Below, piece after piece: positions 33,627 to 42,416 of a stretch of DNA of 64,000 nt. Under the pieces are notes generated by a model. The model did no database searches, was not told the DNA's origin, and worked only from the letters and a program-made list of their open reading frames with translations. How positions within the stretch are numbered: the stretch's first letter is position 1; each line of letters starts with the position of its first letter. The DNA is from Streptomyces sp. A0642 (GTDB lineage: Bacteria; Actinomycetota; Actinomycetes; Streptomycetales; Streptomycetaceae): positions 62,001 to 126,000 of the forward strand of contig NZ_SSBL01000017.1 of assembly GCF_004795105.1 (NCBI RefSeq), read 5' to 3'. The translations under genes and the position numbers were made by a program.

Positions 33627-35596
33627 GCGTTCTCCTCAGCAGGGTGTACGGCGGGGGCCGCGGTTTCGGTGACGACGGCGAGCAGGGCGCCGACCTCCAC
33701 CTGGAGGCCGGGTGCGGCGTGCAGGGCGGTGAGGGTGCCGGAGGCGGGGGCGAGGATGCGGTGCTCCATCTTCATCGCCTCCAGCCAGATCAGTGGCTGC
33801 CCGGCCTCGACGGCGGCCCCGGCCACGAGCCCCTCGGCGAGACGGACGACGGTGCCGGGCATCGGGGCGAGCAGGGAACCGGGCTGGGTGCGCTCGGCGG
33901 GGTCGGTGAAGCGGGGCAGGGCGGTGAAGGCGTACGAGCCGGTGGCGGTGTCCACGTACACCCGGTCGCTGCCTCCGGTCGTCACGGCGAAGTGCCGGGT
34001 GACGCCGCCGGTTTCGAGGGTGACGCGGTCGGGACGGGCGGCGACGAGTCCGATGCCCTCGTCCGGCACGAGGCCGTCGCGGGTGGTGCGGTAGGTGACG
34101 TCGTGCTCCCGCCCGTCCGGTTCGCTGCGGTAGCGCCTGAGCCGGGGCTGGGAGGGGAGGTTGCGCCAGGCGCCGAAGCGGGCGACGCCCCCGGCGGAGG
34201 TGCGGCGGGCGGCCTCGGCGAGAGCGGCGGCGGTGGCGGCGAGCCGCTGGTCCGCCTCGTCGGCCCCGGCGGTCAACGCGGCCAGGTGCCGGTCGTAGAA
34301 GCCGGTGTCGAGGCGGGCGGCGACGAAGTCCGGGTGGCGCAGGGAGCGTACGAGGAGCTCGCGGTTGGTGACGGGGCCGTGGACGCGAGCGCGTTCCAGG
34401 GCCCGGGCGAGGAGGCGCACGGCTTCGGTGCGGGTGGGGGCGTGGGCGATGACCTTGGCGAGCATCGGGTCGTAGTGCACGCCGACGGTGTCGCCGCCGG
34501 TGTACCCGGTGTCCAGGCGCAGCCCGGGCTCGTCCGGCACATCGAACGAGAGCAGCGCTCCGGTCTGCGGCTGCCAGTCCCGGGCGGGGTCCTCGGCGTA
34601 GAGCCGGGCCTCGACGGCGTGTCCGGCGGGCTGCGGGGGCGTGAGGGAGGGCAGGGGTTCCCCCTCCGCGACCCGTATCTGGAGTGCGACGAGGTCGATC
34701 CCGAACACGGCCTCGGTGACGGGGTGTTCGACCTGGAGGCGGGTGTTCATCTCCAGGAAGTACGGCCGCCCGTCGGCGGCGACCAGGAATTCGACGGTTC
34801 CGGCGCCCCGGTAGCCGACGGCCCGTGCGGCGGCCGTCGCGGCCTCGTGCAGCGTGTCCCGGACCGTGTCGTCGAGGCCGGGCGCGGGGGCCTCCTCGAT
34901 GACCTTCTGGTGGCGGCGCTGGAGCGAGCAGTCGCGGGTGCCGAGCGCCCACACGCCGTCGTGCTCGTCGGCCATGATCTGGACCTCGACGTGCCGGCCG
35001 CGCTCCACGTACGGCTCCGCGAAGACCTCGCCGTCCCCGAAGGCGGACAGCGCCTCGGCCGCCGCCGCCGTCAACTCGCCCGGCAGGTCACCCAGTTCCC
35101 GTACGATCCGCATCCCGCGGCCGCCCCCGCCCGACGCGGCCTTGAGCAGCAGCGGCAGGTCCTCGGCGCGGGCGGCGCCCGGTTCGACGGGCGCGAGCAG
35201 CGGCACTCCGGCCGCCGCCATCAGCTCCTTGGCGCGGGTCTTCGACGCCATCAGCTCGATGGCCTTGACCGGCGGACCGACCCAGACCAGCCCCGCGTCC
35301 TGGACGGCGGCGGCGAATCCGGCGTTCTCCGAGAGGAAGCCGTACCCGGGGTGGACGGCGTCGGCGCCCGCCGCGAGGGCGGCGGCGACGACGAGGTCGC
35401 CGCGCAGATACGTGGCGGAGGGTGAGGCCCCCGGCAGCCGGACGGCGGTGTCGGCCTCCCGCACGTGCAGCGCGCCGGCGTCCGCGTCGGAGTACACGGC
35501 CACGGTGGCGATGCCGAGCGCGCGGCAGGTCCGGAAGATCCGGCAGGCGATCTCGCCCCGGTTGGCGACCAGGAGTGTGTGAATCGTGGCTGTCAA
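33623..35596 (-). CDS. Acyl-CoA carboxylase alpha subunit (biotin carboxylase and BCCP)
   Basis: A 657-residue biotin-dependent subunit. LLVANRGEIACRIFRTCRAL starts the biotin carboxylase domain (about 1-450). KAASGGGGRGMRIVRELGDL (about 150-169) is the ATP-grasp Gly loop, and FLEMNTRLQVEHPVTEAVFG (about 282-301) the catalytic segment. Near the C-terminus WLEAMKMEHRILAPASG carries the biotinylated Lys of AMKM. TTG 35594-35596 is chosen because the domain begins 8 residues later and GGAAAG precedes it; a TTG at 35626 is less likely. With the next gene it forms a methylcrotonyl- or geranyl-CoA-carboxylase-like enzyme. Confidence 0.92.
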   Translation of the reverse strand: MTATIHTLLVANRGEIACRIFRTCRALGIATVAVYSDADAGALHVREADTAVRLPGASPSATYLRGDLVVAAALAAGADAVHPGYGFLSENAGFAAAVQDAGLVWVGPPVKAIELMASKTRAKELMAAAGVPLLAPVEPGAARAEDLPLLLKAASGGGGRGMRIVRELGDLPGELTAAAAEALSAFGDGEVFAEPYVERGRHVEVQIMADEHDGVWALGTRDCSLQRRHQKVIEEAPAPGLDDTVRDTLHEAATAAARAVGYRGAGTVEFLVAADGRPYFLEMNTRLQVEHPVTEAVFGIDLVALQIRVAEGEPLPSLTPPQPAGHAVEARLYAEDPARDWQPQTGALLSFDVPDEPGLRLDTGYTGGDTVGVHYDPMLAKVIAHAPTRTEAVRLLARALERARVHGPVTNRELLVRSLRHPDFVAARLDTGFYDRHLAALTAGADEADQRLAATAAALAEAARRTSAGGVARFGAWRNLPSQPRLRRYRSEPDGREHDVTYRTTRDGLVPDEGIGLVAARPDRVTLETGGVTRHFAVTTGGSDRVYVDTATGSYAFTALPRFTDPAERTQPGSLLAPMPGTVVRLAEGLVAGAAVEAGQPLIWLEAMKMEHRILAPASGTLTALHAAPGLQVEVGALLAVVTETAAPAVHPAEENA

Positions 35597-35701
35597 GGGA
35601 GGACTCTTTCCACTAGGACACCGCAACCGTCGATCGAGGGACCCGCCGGCGGGGAACCGCTGCCACGGGGGCGGCGGTCGAGCCGCGCAGGGAGGTGCTC
35701 C

Positions 35702-37300
35702 TCACATCCGGAAGACGCCGAAGCCGCCGCGGACGCCTTCGACCGGTGCGGTGTGGAGGGCGGACAGGCACAGCCCGAGGACGGTCCTGGTGTCGCGCGG
35801 GTCGATGACCCCGTCGTCGTAGAGCCGCCCGGACAGGAACATCGGCAGGGACTCGGACTCGATCTGCTGCTCGACCATGGCGCGCAGCCCGGCATCCGCC
35901 TCGTCGTCGTACGGCCGTCCCTTCGCGGCGGCCGAGGCGCGGGCGACGATCGACAGGACCCCGGCGAGCTGCTGCGGGCCCATGACCGCGGACTTGCTGC
36001 TGGGCCAGGCGAAGAGGAAGCGCGGGTCGTAGGCCCTGCCGCACATGCCGTAGTGCCCGGCGCCGTAGGAGGCGCCCATCAGGACGGACAGGTGCGGGAC
36101 CCGGGAGTTCGACACCGCGTTGATCATCATCGCGCCGTGCTTGATGATGCCGCCCTGCTCGTACTCCTTGCCGACCATGTAGCCGGTGGTGTTGTGGAGG
36201 AACAGCAACGGGATGTCGCGCTGGTTGGCGAGCTGGATGAACTGGGCGGCCTTCTGCGACTCCTCGCTGAACAGCACGCCCTGCGCGTTGGCGAGGATGC
36301 CCACGGGGTAGCCGTGCAGCCGCGCCCACCCGGTGACCAGGCTGGTCCCGTACAGCGGTTTGAACGCGTCGAAGTCCGAGCCGTCGACCAGCCGGGCGAT
36401 GACCTCGCGCGGGTCGAAGGGAACTTTCAGGTCACCGGGCACGATGCCGATCAGCTCGTCCTCGTCGTACTTGGGCGGCTCGGCGGGGCCCGGGTCGGGG
36501 TGCGCCTTGCGCCAGTTGAGGCGGGCGACGATGCGGCGGGCCTGGCGCAGGGCGTCGTGCTCGTCGACGGCGAAGTGGTCGGCGAGACCGGAGGTGCGGG
36601 CGTGCATCTCGGCGCCGCCCAGCGACTCGTCGTCGCTCTCCTCACCGGTGGCCATCTTCACCAGGGGCGGTCCGCCCAGGAAGACCTTGGACTGTTCCTT
36701 GATCATGACGGTGTGGTCGGACATGCCGGGGACGTACGCGCCTCCGGCGGTGGAGTTGCCGAAGACGACGGCCACGGTCGGGATGCCGGCGGCGGACAGC
36801 CGGGTGATGTCGCGGAAGAGCGCCCCGCCCGGGATGAAGATCTCCTTCTGCGACGGCAGATCGGCGCCCCCGGACTCGACCAGGCTGATGCAGGGCAGCC
36901 GGTTGGCGAAGGCGATCTCGTTGGCGCGCAGGGCCTTCTTCAGCGTCCACGGGTTGGAGGCGCCGCCGCGTACGGTCGGATCGTTGGCGGTGATCAGGCA
37001 CTCGACGCCCTCCACCACGCCGATGCCGGTGACGAGCGAGGCGCCGACCGCGTAGTCACTGCCCCAGGCGGCGAGCGGCGACAGCTCCAGGAACGGGCTG
37101 TCCTCGTCCACCAGGAGCTCGATCCGCTCCCGGGCGAGCAGCTTGCCCCGCGAGCGGTGCCGCTCGACGTACTTCTCGCCGCCGCCGCCCAGGGCGGAGG
37201 TGTGTGCGGCGTCGAGTTCGGCGAGCTTGTCCAGCATGGCGGCGCGGTTCGCGCGGTATTCGGGGCTCGCGGTGTCTAGCCCGGTGGGCAGGACGGTCAT
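35702..37300 (-). CDS. Acyl-CoA carboxylase beta subunit (carboxyltransferase)
   Basis: A 532-residue carboxyltransferase. It starts MTVLPTGLDTASPEYRANRA. EKYVERHRSRGKLLARERIE is the family entry. CLITANDPTVRGGASNPWTL and FGNSTAGGAYVPGMSDHTVM (about 180-199) line the first oxyanion site. FLHNTTGYMVGKEYEQGGII (about 350-369) and VLMGASYGAGHYGMCGRAYD (about 390-409) are the C-terminal CoA/biotin site. This pattern fits the MccB/AtuC/LiuB group rather than propionyl-CoA AccB. It overlaps the AtuA-like gene by 4 bp (ATGA) and lies 105 bp upstream of the alpha subunit. Confidence 0.92.
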   Translation of the reverse strand: MTVLPTGLDTASPEYRANRAAMLDKLAELDAAHTSALGGGGEKYVERHRSRGKLLARERIELLVDEDSPFLELSPLAAWGSDYAVGASLVTGIGVVEGVECLITANDPTVRGGASNPWTLKKALRANEIAFANRLPCISLVESGGADLPSQKEIFIPGGALFRDITRLSAAGIPTVAVVFGNSTAGGAYVPGMSDHTVMIKEQSKVFLGGPPLVKMATGEESDDESLGGAEMHARTSGLADHFAVDEHDALRQARRIVARLNWRKAHPDPGPAEPPKYDEDELIGIVPGDLKVPFDPREVIARLVDGSDFDAFKPLYGTSLVTGWARLHGYPVGILANAQGVLFSEESQKAAQFIQLANQRDIPLLFLHNTTGYMVGKEYEQGGIIKHGAMMINAVSNSRVPHLSVLMGASYGAGHYGMCGRAYDPRFLFAWPSSKSAVMGPQQLAGVLSIVARASAAAKGRPYDDEADAGLRAMVEQQIESESLPMFLSGRLYDDGVIDPRDTRTVLGLCLSALHTAPVEGVRGGFGVFRM

Positions 37301-39009
37301 GCGTGCACCTCCGGTGCGGTCGCGCTGTCGAGCAGGGACACGGGTATCTCCAGGCGGCGCGCGCGCAGCCACTCCCCCACGGCCTTGGCCTGCGGGTCGA
37401 AGCGGTGCTGGGCGGCGACGCCCTCGCCGAGGAGCCCGTGGACGGTGAAGTTCAGGGCGCGCAGGTTGGGCAGGACATGGCGTACGACGGTGAGCGCGGC
37501 GGTCTCCGGAAGGAGTTCCCGGAAGCGGTCGACGGTCAGCTCGTGGGCCAGCCACCGCCAGGCCTCGTCGCTGCGGACCCAGACCCCCACGTTGGCGTCG
37601 CCGCCCTTGTCGCCGCTGCGGGCTCCGGCGACGAGCCCGAGCGGGGCGCCGCGGGTGGGCCCGCCCTCGGGCGGCGGGGGCAGCGGCGGCTGCTCGACGT
37701 CCTCCAGGGCCCGTGTCCGGGCGGCCGGCTCCTGCGCCTCGCGCCGCCCGTCGGGGAGCACGGCCACGTGGCGCACGTCCCCGGCCGGTACGTACCGCGC
37801 CTCGAACACCCCGTAGGGCGCGCCCTTTCCGGGCGGGGCGGTGACGTGGAAGCCCGGATAGCTGCCGAGGGCCAGCTCGATGGCGGCGCCGGACAGGGCG
37901 CGCCCCACGGCGTCGGGGTCCTGGTCGCGGACGACGAGCCGCAGCAGGGCGCTCGCCGTCTCCTCGGTCGCGGCATCGGCCCGGTCGGTGCGCGCGAGCT
38001 CCCACCGCACCTCTTCCGGCTGCCGCCCGGCCCGGGCGAAGGCGTCCCCGATCTGGTCGCGGACGAGCTGTGCCTTGGCCTCGATGTCGAGCCCGGTGAG
38101 GACGAAGACGACCTCGCCCCGCCAGCCGCCGAGCCGGGTGAGCCCCGCCTTGAGCGTGGGCGGCGGGGCCTCGCCGCGCACCCCGGAGATCCTGACCCGG
38201 TCCGGGCCGTCGGGGGACAGCCGCACGGTGTCGAGCCGGGTGGTGACGTCGGGGCCCGCGTACCGGGCGCCGCCGGTCTCGTACAGCAGCTGGGCGGTGA
38301 CCGTGCCGAGGTCGACGACGCCGCCGGTGCCGTCGTGCTTGGTGATGACGGAGGTTCCGTTGGCGTGGATCTCGGCGAGGGGGAAGCCGGGGCGGCGGAT
38401 GTCGTGGCCCCGGAAGAAGGAGTAGTTCCCGCCGGTGGCCTGGGTGCCGCATTCCAGTACGTGCCCGGCGACGACGGCTCCGGCGAGCGCGTCGTGGTCC
38501 TTCGGCCCCCAGCCGAAGTGGGCGGCGGCGGGTCCGGTGACGAGGGCGGCGTCGGTGACCCTGCCCGTGACGACGACGTCGGCGCCGGCCCGGAGACAGG
38601 CGGCGATGCCCGCCCCGCCGAGGTAGGCGTTGGCGGTGAGGTAACCGTCGGGCACGGGGAGGCTGTCGCCCTCGACGTGCGCCACCCGCACGGGCACGCC
38701 CACCTTTCCGGCCAGGTCCCGCACGGCGTCCGCGAGTCCGGCGGGGTTGAGCCCGCCCGCGTTGGTGACGATCTTCACGCCGCGTTCGTGGGCGAGCCCG
38801 AGCCCTTCCTCCAGCTGGCGCAGGAACGTGGTGGCGTAGCCGCGCCCGGGGTCCTTGAGCCGGCTGCGGCCCAGGATGAGCATCGTCAGTTCGGCGAGGT
38901 AGTCGCCGGTGAGGACGTCGAGGGGGCCTCCGGTGAGCATCTCGCGCAGGGCGTCGAAGCGGTCGCCGTAGAACCCGGAGGCGTTGCCGATCCGCAGCGG
39001 CCCGGTCAT
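37297..39009 (-). CDS. AtuA-family protein (DUF1446), acyclic terpene utilisation type
   Basis: A 570-residue protein starting MTGPLRIGNASGFYGDRFDA, the hallmark of the AtuA family (PF07287). KIVTNAGGLNPAGLADAVRD (about 79-98) and TGRVTDAALVTGPAAAHFGW (about 150-169) are conserved. The C-terminal part (about 465-570) contains ARSGDKGGDANVGVWVRSDE, the small AtuA-associated domain, here fused. AtuA is required for citronellol/geraniol use in Pseudomonas, but its biochemical activity is unknown. Many actinobacteria carry it beside acyl-CoA carboxylases. ATGA junctions link it to both neighbours. Confidence 0.9.
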   Translation of the reverse strand: MTGPLRIGNASGFYGDRFDALREMLTGGPLDVLTGDYLAELTMLILGRSRLKDPGRGYATTFLRQLEEGLGLAHERGVKIVTNAGGLNPAGLADAVRDLAGKVGVPVRVAHVEGDSLPVPDGYLTANAYLGGAGIAACLRAGADVVVTGRVTDAALVTGPAAAHFGWGPKDHDALAGAVVAGHVLECGTQATGGNYSFFRGHDIRRPGFPLAEIHANGTSVITKHDGTGGVVDLGTVTAQLLYETGGARYAGPDVTTRLDTVRLSPDGPDRVRISGVRGEAPPPTLKAGLTRLGGWRGEVVFVLTGLDIEAKAQLVRDQIGDAFARAGRQPEEVRWELARTDRADAATEETASALLRLVVRDQDPDAVGRALSGAAIELALGSYPGFHVTAPPGKGAPYGVFEARYVPAGDVRHVAVLPDGRREAQEPAARTRALEDVEQPPLPPPPEGGPTRGAPLGLVAGARSGDKGGDANVGVWVRSDEAWRWLAHELTVDRFRELLPETAALTVVRHVLPNLRALNFTVHGLLGEGVAAQHRFDPQAKAVGEWLRARRLEIPVSLLDSATAPEVHA

Positions 39010-39800
39010 CGGCCCGCCCGCGGCGCGCGCCCCACCCCTGCGGGCCCCGCGAAGGCCTGAGCGATGTCCAGCCAGGTGTCGGCGTCGGCCCCTTCGGCCC
39101 GGACGGCGAGGTCGTCACGGTGGGCGCGCTGCGTGACGAGCAGACAGAAGTCGTGCAGCGGGCCGGTGACGCGCTGGGCGGCGTCCTCGGGGCCGTACGC
39201 GACCGACTCACCGTCCGGGCCCTCCAGTTCCACCCGGAACTCCTCGCCGGGCGCCTGGATCCCCCGGACGAGGAAGGCGTAGTCACGGGCCCGCACCCCG
39301 ATCCGCGCGACGTGCCGCAGCCGGGCGGTGGGGGCGCGGGTGACCCCGAGGGCGTCGGCGACGTCCTGGCCGTGGGCCCAGGTCTCCATGAGCCGCCCGG
39401 TCGCCATGGAGGCCACGCTCATCGGCGGCCCGTACCAGGGGAACCGCGTCCCCGCAGGCGCCGCCCGCAGGGCCTCCTGGAGCCGCTCCCGGCCGGTGCG
39501 CCAGCGGACGAGCAGCGCGTCCGGGGCGTACGCCGCGACGACCTCATCGGCGGCCCGGTCGACGAAGCCCTCGGGGTCCTTCATCGCCCTGGCGACCTCG
39601 TCGCCGAACCGGTCGGGTTCCGTCACGGAGAGCAGCGCGACCTCGTCGGTCCAGCTGAGATGGGCCACCTGGTGGGCGATGGTCCATCCTTCGGCGGGGG
39701 TCGCCCCCGCCCACTGGGCGGCGTTCAACCCGGCTACGAGCAGGTCGAGTTGATTGCTTTCGCTGCGCAGATCGTCGAGCACGGATGCGGCATCGGACAC
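39006..39800 (-). CDS. TIGR03084-type (MDMPI/DinB-like) metal-binding protein
   Basis: A 264-residue protein starting GTG 39800 (VSDAASVLDDLRSESNQLDL) after GGGGAG. GWTIAHQVAHLSWTDEVALL (about 38-57) and RLMETWAHGQDVADALGVTR (about 144-163) supply the three His ligands of the DinB-like fold. It resembles the TIGR03084 family, whose function is unassigned, and the mycothiol-dependent maleylpyruvate isomerase N-domain. It is the first gene of the operon and overlaps the AtuA gene by 4 bp. The conserved pairing with AtuA suggests a shared, undescribed step. Confidence 0.85.
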   Translation of the reverse strand: MSDAASVLDDLRSESNQLDLLVAGLNAAQWAGATPAEGWTIAHQVAHLSWTDEVALLSVTEPDRFGDEVARAMKDPEGFVDRAADEVVAAYAPDALLVRWRTGRERLQEALRAAPAGTRFPWYGPPMSVASMATGRLMETWAHGQDVADALGVTRAPTARLRHVARIGVRARDYAFLVRGIQAPGEEFRVELEGPDGESVAYGPEDAAQRVTGPLHDFCLLVTQRAHRDDLAVRAEGADADTWLDIAQAFAGPAGVGRAPRAGR

Positions 39801-39859
39801 GGTGCGCTCCCCTCGGGGCGTGGCGGTGTGCCGTGGAGCCTGCCAGTGGGACGTAAAAC

Positions 39860-39881
39860 AATCAAGCACGCTTGCATGATT
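39860..39881. promoter_or_regulatory. TetR-type operator candidate in the acyl-CoA operon promoter
   Basis: CAAGC-AC-GCTTG (39863-39874) is a perfect palindrome, with AATCA / TGATT as outer arms offset by 2 bp. It lies in an AT-richer stretch 60 bp upstream of the first gene of the operon and 51 bp before the divergent GNAT gene. TetR regulators of acyl-CoA operons commonly bind such sites. The TetR at 29385 is the likely binder. Confidence 0.55.
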
Positions 39882-39931
39882 TTTTCGCACGGGTCCGGCC
39901 TTAAGTGCGGGACGGCCCTTAGGCTTCCGCC

Positions 39932-40465
39932 GTGGACTACGAGACGGCACGTGCCATACGGATCAGGCCGGGCGGCCCGGCCGACGCGCCCGCGATTCTG
40001 GACATGCTCGACGGGGCGGTGGCCTGGATGAACGGGCGCGGCAACACCCAGCAGTGGGGCACGACACCGTATTCGCGGAAGCCCGGCGGGGTGGAGCGGA
40101 TCCAGCGCTACACGACGGAGTGCGCCCCGTACATGGCGGAGCTGGACGGCGTCCCCGTCGGAACCCTGGTCCTGGGCGACGGCCCCAGCCCGCAGGTGCC
40201 CATCCCGACGTCCGAGGAGCCCGAGCGGTACGTACGGCTGCTGGTCTCCGACCGGCGGCACGCGGGCCTGGGGATCGGCGCGGCCCTGCTGGCCCATGCC
40301 GCCGAGGAGACCCGGCGGGCCGGTGTCCCGCTGCTGCGGGTCGACTGCTGGGCGGGCGGCGGGGGCGAGCTGGTCGCCTTCTACGAGCGCAACGGCTTCG
40401 CCCCCACCACTCGCTTCCTGGCCGGGGAATGGCCGGGTCAGGTACTGGCCCGGCGGATCGGCTGA
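39932..40465 (+). CDS. GNAT-family N-acetyltransferase
   Basis: A 177-residue acetyltransferase. RLLVSDRRHAGLGIGAALLA (about 108-127) is the acetyl-CoA-binding motif A. CWAGGGGELVAFYERNGFAP (about 142-161) is motif B with the catalytic-type Tyr. The GTG at 39932 is the only sensible start. It is divergent from the acyl-CoA operon and shares its promoter region, so it may be co-regulated. The substrate is unknown. Confidence 0.88.
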   Translation: MDYETARAIRIRPGGPADAPAILDMLDGAVAWMNGRGNTQQWGTTPYSRKPGGVERIQRYTTECAPYMAELDGVPVGTLVLGDGPSPQVPIPTSEEPERYVRLLVSDRRHAGLGIGAALLAHAAEETRRAGVPLLRVDCWAGGGGELVAFYERNGFAPTTRFLAGEWPGQVLARRIG

Positions 40466-40539
40466 CCCTCACGCGCCGGACGGCGGGAGGACCGACCGTC
40501 ACTCGCCCCGGTGACGGGCGGACGACGGGGGACCGAACG

Positions 40540-41058
40540 TCACTCGCCCCGGGACGCCGCCTCGGCCATCTTCGCCGTCGTGCTGGCGCCGTCCAGCGCC
40601 TCGCGGATGATGTCGGCGTGGCCGCTGTGGTGGGCGATCTCGCGGAAGATGTGCCAGAGGATGCGGCGGACCGACCAGACGACGGGCTCCGGGGGCGACC
40701 ACGGGTACGCCGGCAGCGTGACCTCACGGTCGAGGTCGGCCTCCTCGCGCACCGTACGGTCGAACGCGGCCGCAGCGGCGTGGAAGGCCTCCAGCAGTCC
40801 GGGCAGCGTGTCGGCGTCGGTCATCCGGTTGCCGTCGGGGTCGAGGTCGGCCCACTCGACCTTGGCAGGGGCGGTGCCCGCGATCACGTCCAGCCAGCTG
40901 CGCTGCACGAGGCCGAGGTGCTTCAGCAGTCCCCCGAGCGTCAGCTCGCTGACGGTCGTGCGGGCGCGCGCCCCGGCCTCGTCGAGTTCCGCGACGGTGT
41001 AGAGGAAATTGGTGCGCTGATCGGTCACGAGTGCGAGCAGATCGTCGCGTTCGGGCAT
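40540..41058 (-). CDS. DinB-superfamily protein (DUF664 type)
   Basis: A 172-residue four-helix-bundle protein. LGGLLKHLGLVQRSWLDVIA (about 42-61) carries the first His, and IAHHSGHADIIREALDGA (about 142-159) the other two. These form the DinB metal site. ATG 41056-41058 follows GGGAGG. Members of this group are common in Streptomyces and may be mycothiol-dependent transferases; no specific role is known. Confidence 0.88.
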   Translation of the reverse strand: MPERDDLLALVTDQRTNFLYTVAELDEAGARARTTVSELTLGGLLKHLGLVQRSWLDVIAGTAPAKVEWADLDPDGNRMTDADTLPGLLEAFHAAAAAFDRTVREEADLDREVTLPAYPWSPPEPVVWSVRRILWHIFREIAHHSGHADIIREALDGASTTAKMAEAASRGE

Positions 41059-41089
41059 GTGTGCCTCCCGTTCGGGTGTGGCGACCACC

Positions 41090-41890
41090 CTAGGTTCGGC
41101 CGCCCGGTTCAGGGGCCGGTTGCCGGAAGTGGCGGGCCGTGTCGTCGTCCGCCGGGTAGTACAGCTCGATCGCGACCTCGTCCAGGGTGATGTCCATCGG
41201 CGTGCCGAACGTGGTGATGGTCGAGAACAGCCGTAGCTCTCGCCCGCCGAAGCGGAGGACCATCGGGATCACGACGTCGGCGTCGGACGCGATCGACCGG
41301 CGCGAAGGGTCCTCCGGCCCGGGACCGGCCTCCAGCAGTTCCTCGTAGAGCGCGCTGAGCCGGGCGTCGGGGGCCACGGCGAGCTGACGCCCGACCCGGG
41401 AGCGGAACAGCGTGCGCACATCCGCCAGGTTCACGACCAGAGGCGCGAATCCGCGCGGGTCCAGTCCCAGCCGCAGCAGGTTCACCGGCGGTCTGAGCAG
41501 TTCGGGGTCGACGCCGGCGAGGAACGGCTCGAGCGCGCGGTTGGCCATCACGATGTCCCACCGCCGGTCGAAGGCCACCGCCGGGTACGGCTCGTGCGCA
41601 CGGAGCACCCTCGCGACGGCGTCCCGGGCGGCCGACAGCGCCTCGTCTCCGAGGGGGCGCTCGGCGTACCGGGGTGCGAAGCCGGCCGCGAGCAGCAGCC
41701 GGTTGCGCTCACGCAGGGGCACGTCCAGCTGTTCCGCGAGCCGCAGGACCATGGCGGCGCTCGGGCGGGACCTGCCCGTCTCGACCAGGCTGACGTGACG
41801 GGCCGAGACGCCGGCCGCGATCGCCAGATCGAGCTGGCTGACGCGCCTGCGGCGCCGCCACTGCCGTAGGAGCTCTCCCACCGTCCGCAC
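41090..41890 (-). CDS. XRE-family regulator with MmyB-like ligand domain
   Basis: A 266-residue regulator. The HTH is about 2-58 (VGELLRQWRRRRRVSQLDLA, then IAAGVSARHVSLVETGRSRP). The C-terminal MmyB-like PAS-fold domain follows (PYPAVAFDRRWDIVMANRAL and LLRLGLDPRGFAPLVVNLAD); relatives bind fatty acids or similar ligands. GTG 41888-41890 is chosen because the HTH starts at once; ATG 41932 in frame is possible. It is divergent from the SnoaL-like gene, a typical arrangement in which the regulator controls its neighbour. Confidence 0.86.
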   Translation of the reverse strand: MRTVGELLRQWRRRRRVSQLDLAIAAGVSARHVSLVETGRSRPSAAMVLRLAEQLDVPLRERNRLLLAAGFAPRYAERPLGDEALSAARDAVARVLRAHEPYPAVAFDRRWDIVMANRALEPFLAGVDPELLRPPVNLLRLGLDPRGFAPLVVNLADVRTLFRSRVGRQLAVAPDARLSALYEELLEAGPGPEDPSRRSIASDADVVIPMVLRFGGRELRLFSTITTFGTPMDITLDEVAIELYYPADDDTARHFRQPAPEPGGRT

Positions 41891-41977
41891 GGTCAGCGAT
41901 CCTAGTCGTCCCGGAGCCGCGCGCCATGACATGCGACTTCATCGACAAGCCCCCCGTTGCGGCGCGAGCATGCGTCC

Positions 41978-42373
41978 ATGACCACGGAGAACGAGAACAA
42001 GGACATCGTCCGGCGGGCGCTGGCGACCCTGCTGGAGACCGGGAGCACCGACGGGCTCGGGACCTTGCTGAGCGACGACTTCGTCCATCACCGGCCGGAC
42101 TCGGCCTCTTCGGCCAAGGCGCAGTGGCTGGCCGCCGTGGAGAGGGCCCTCGTACCCCTCGCCGGTATGCGCGTGGAGATCAGCCATCTGCTGGCCGACG
42201 GTGATCACGTGGTGGTGCACTCGCGGCGCCGGCTCCCCGGCGCCGGGCCGGAGATCGCCGTGGTCGACATCTGGCGGATCGAGGACGGGCTGATCGCGGA
42301 GGGCTGGGAGATCATCGAGCCGGTGTCCGAGGCGGCCGCCCACCTGACGTGGTGGGAGCCCGGCGCACACTGA
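41978..42373 (+). CDS. SnoaL-like/NTF2-fold protein
   Basis: A 131-residue protein with the NTF2-like cone fold: NKDIVRRALATLLETGSTDG (about 7-26), LLSDDFVHHRPDSASSAKAQ (about 30-49), HVVVHSRRRLPGAGPEIAVV and DIWRIEDGLIAEGWEIIEPV (about 96-115). Small enzymes of this type act as cyclases, hydrolases or isomerases, and many are uncharacterised. ATG 41978 is preceded by a weak ribosome site. It is divergent from the MmyB-type regulator and probably its target. Confidence 0.85.
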   Translation: MTTENENKDIVRRALATLLETGSTDGLGTLLSDDFVHHRPDSASSAKAQWLAAVERALVPLAGMRVEISHLLADGDHVVVHSRRRLPGAGPEIAVVDIWRIEDGLIAEGWEIIEPVSEAAAHLTWWEPGAH

Positions 42374-42416
42374 GCGCCCCGCGGGCCCGGCGCACGAGCG
42401 TGCCGGGCGCGTCCCG

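Noticed and set aside
37301..39286. Upstream extension of the carboxyltransferase frame to nearly 1200 codons
   Set aside because: The extension is out-of-frame shadow of the AtuA gene; the true start is ATG 37300 with an ATGA overlap.
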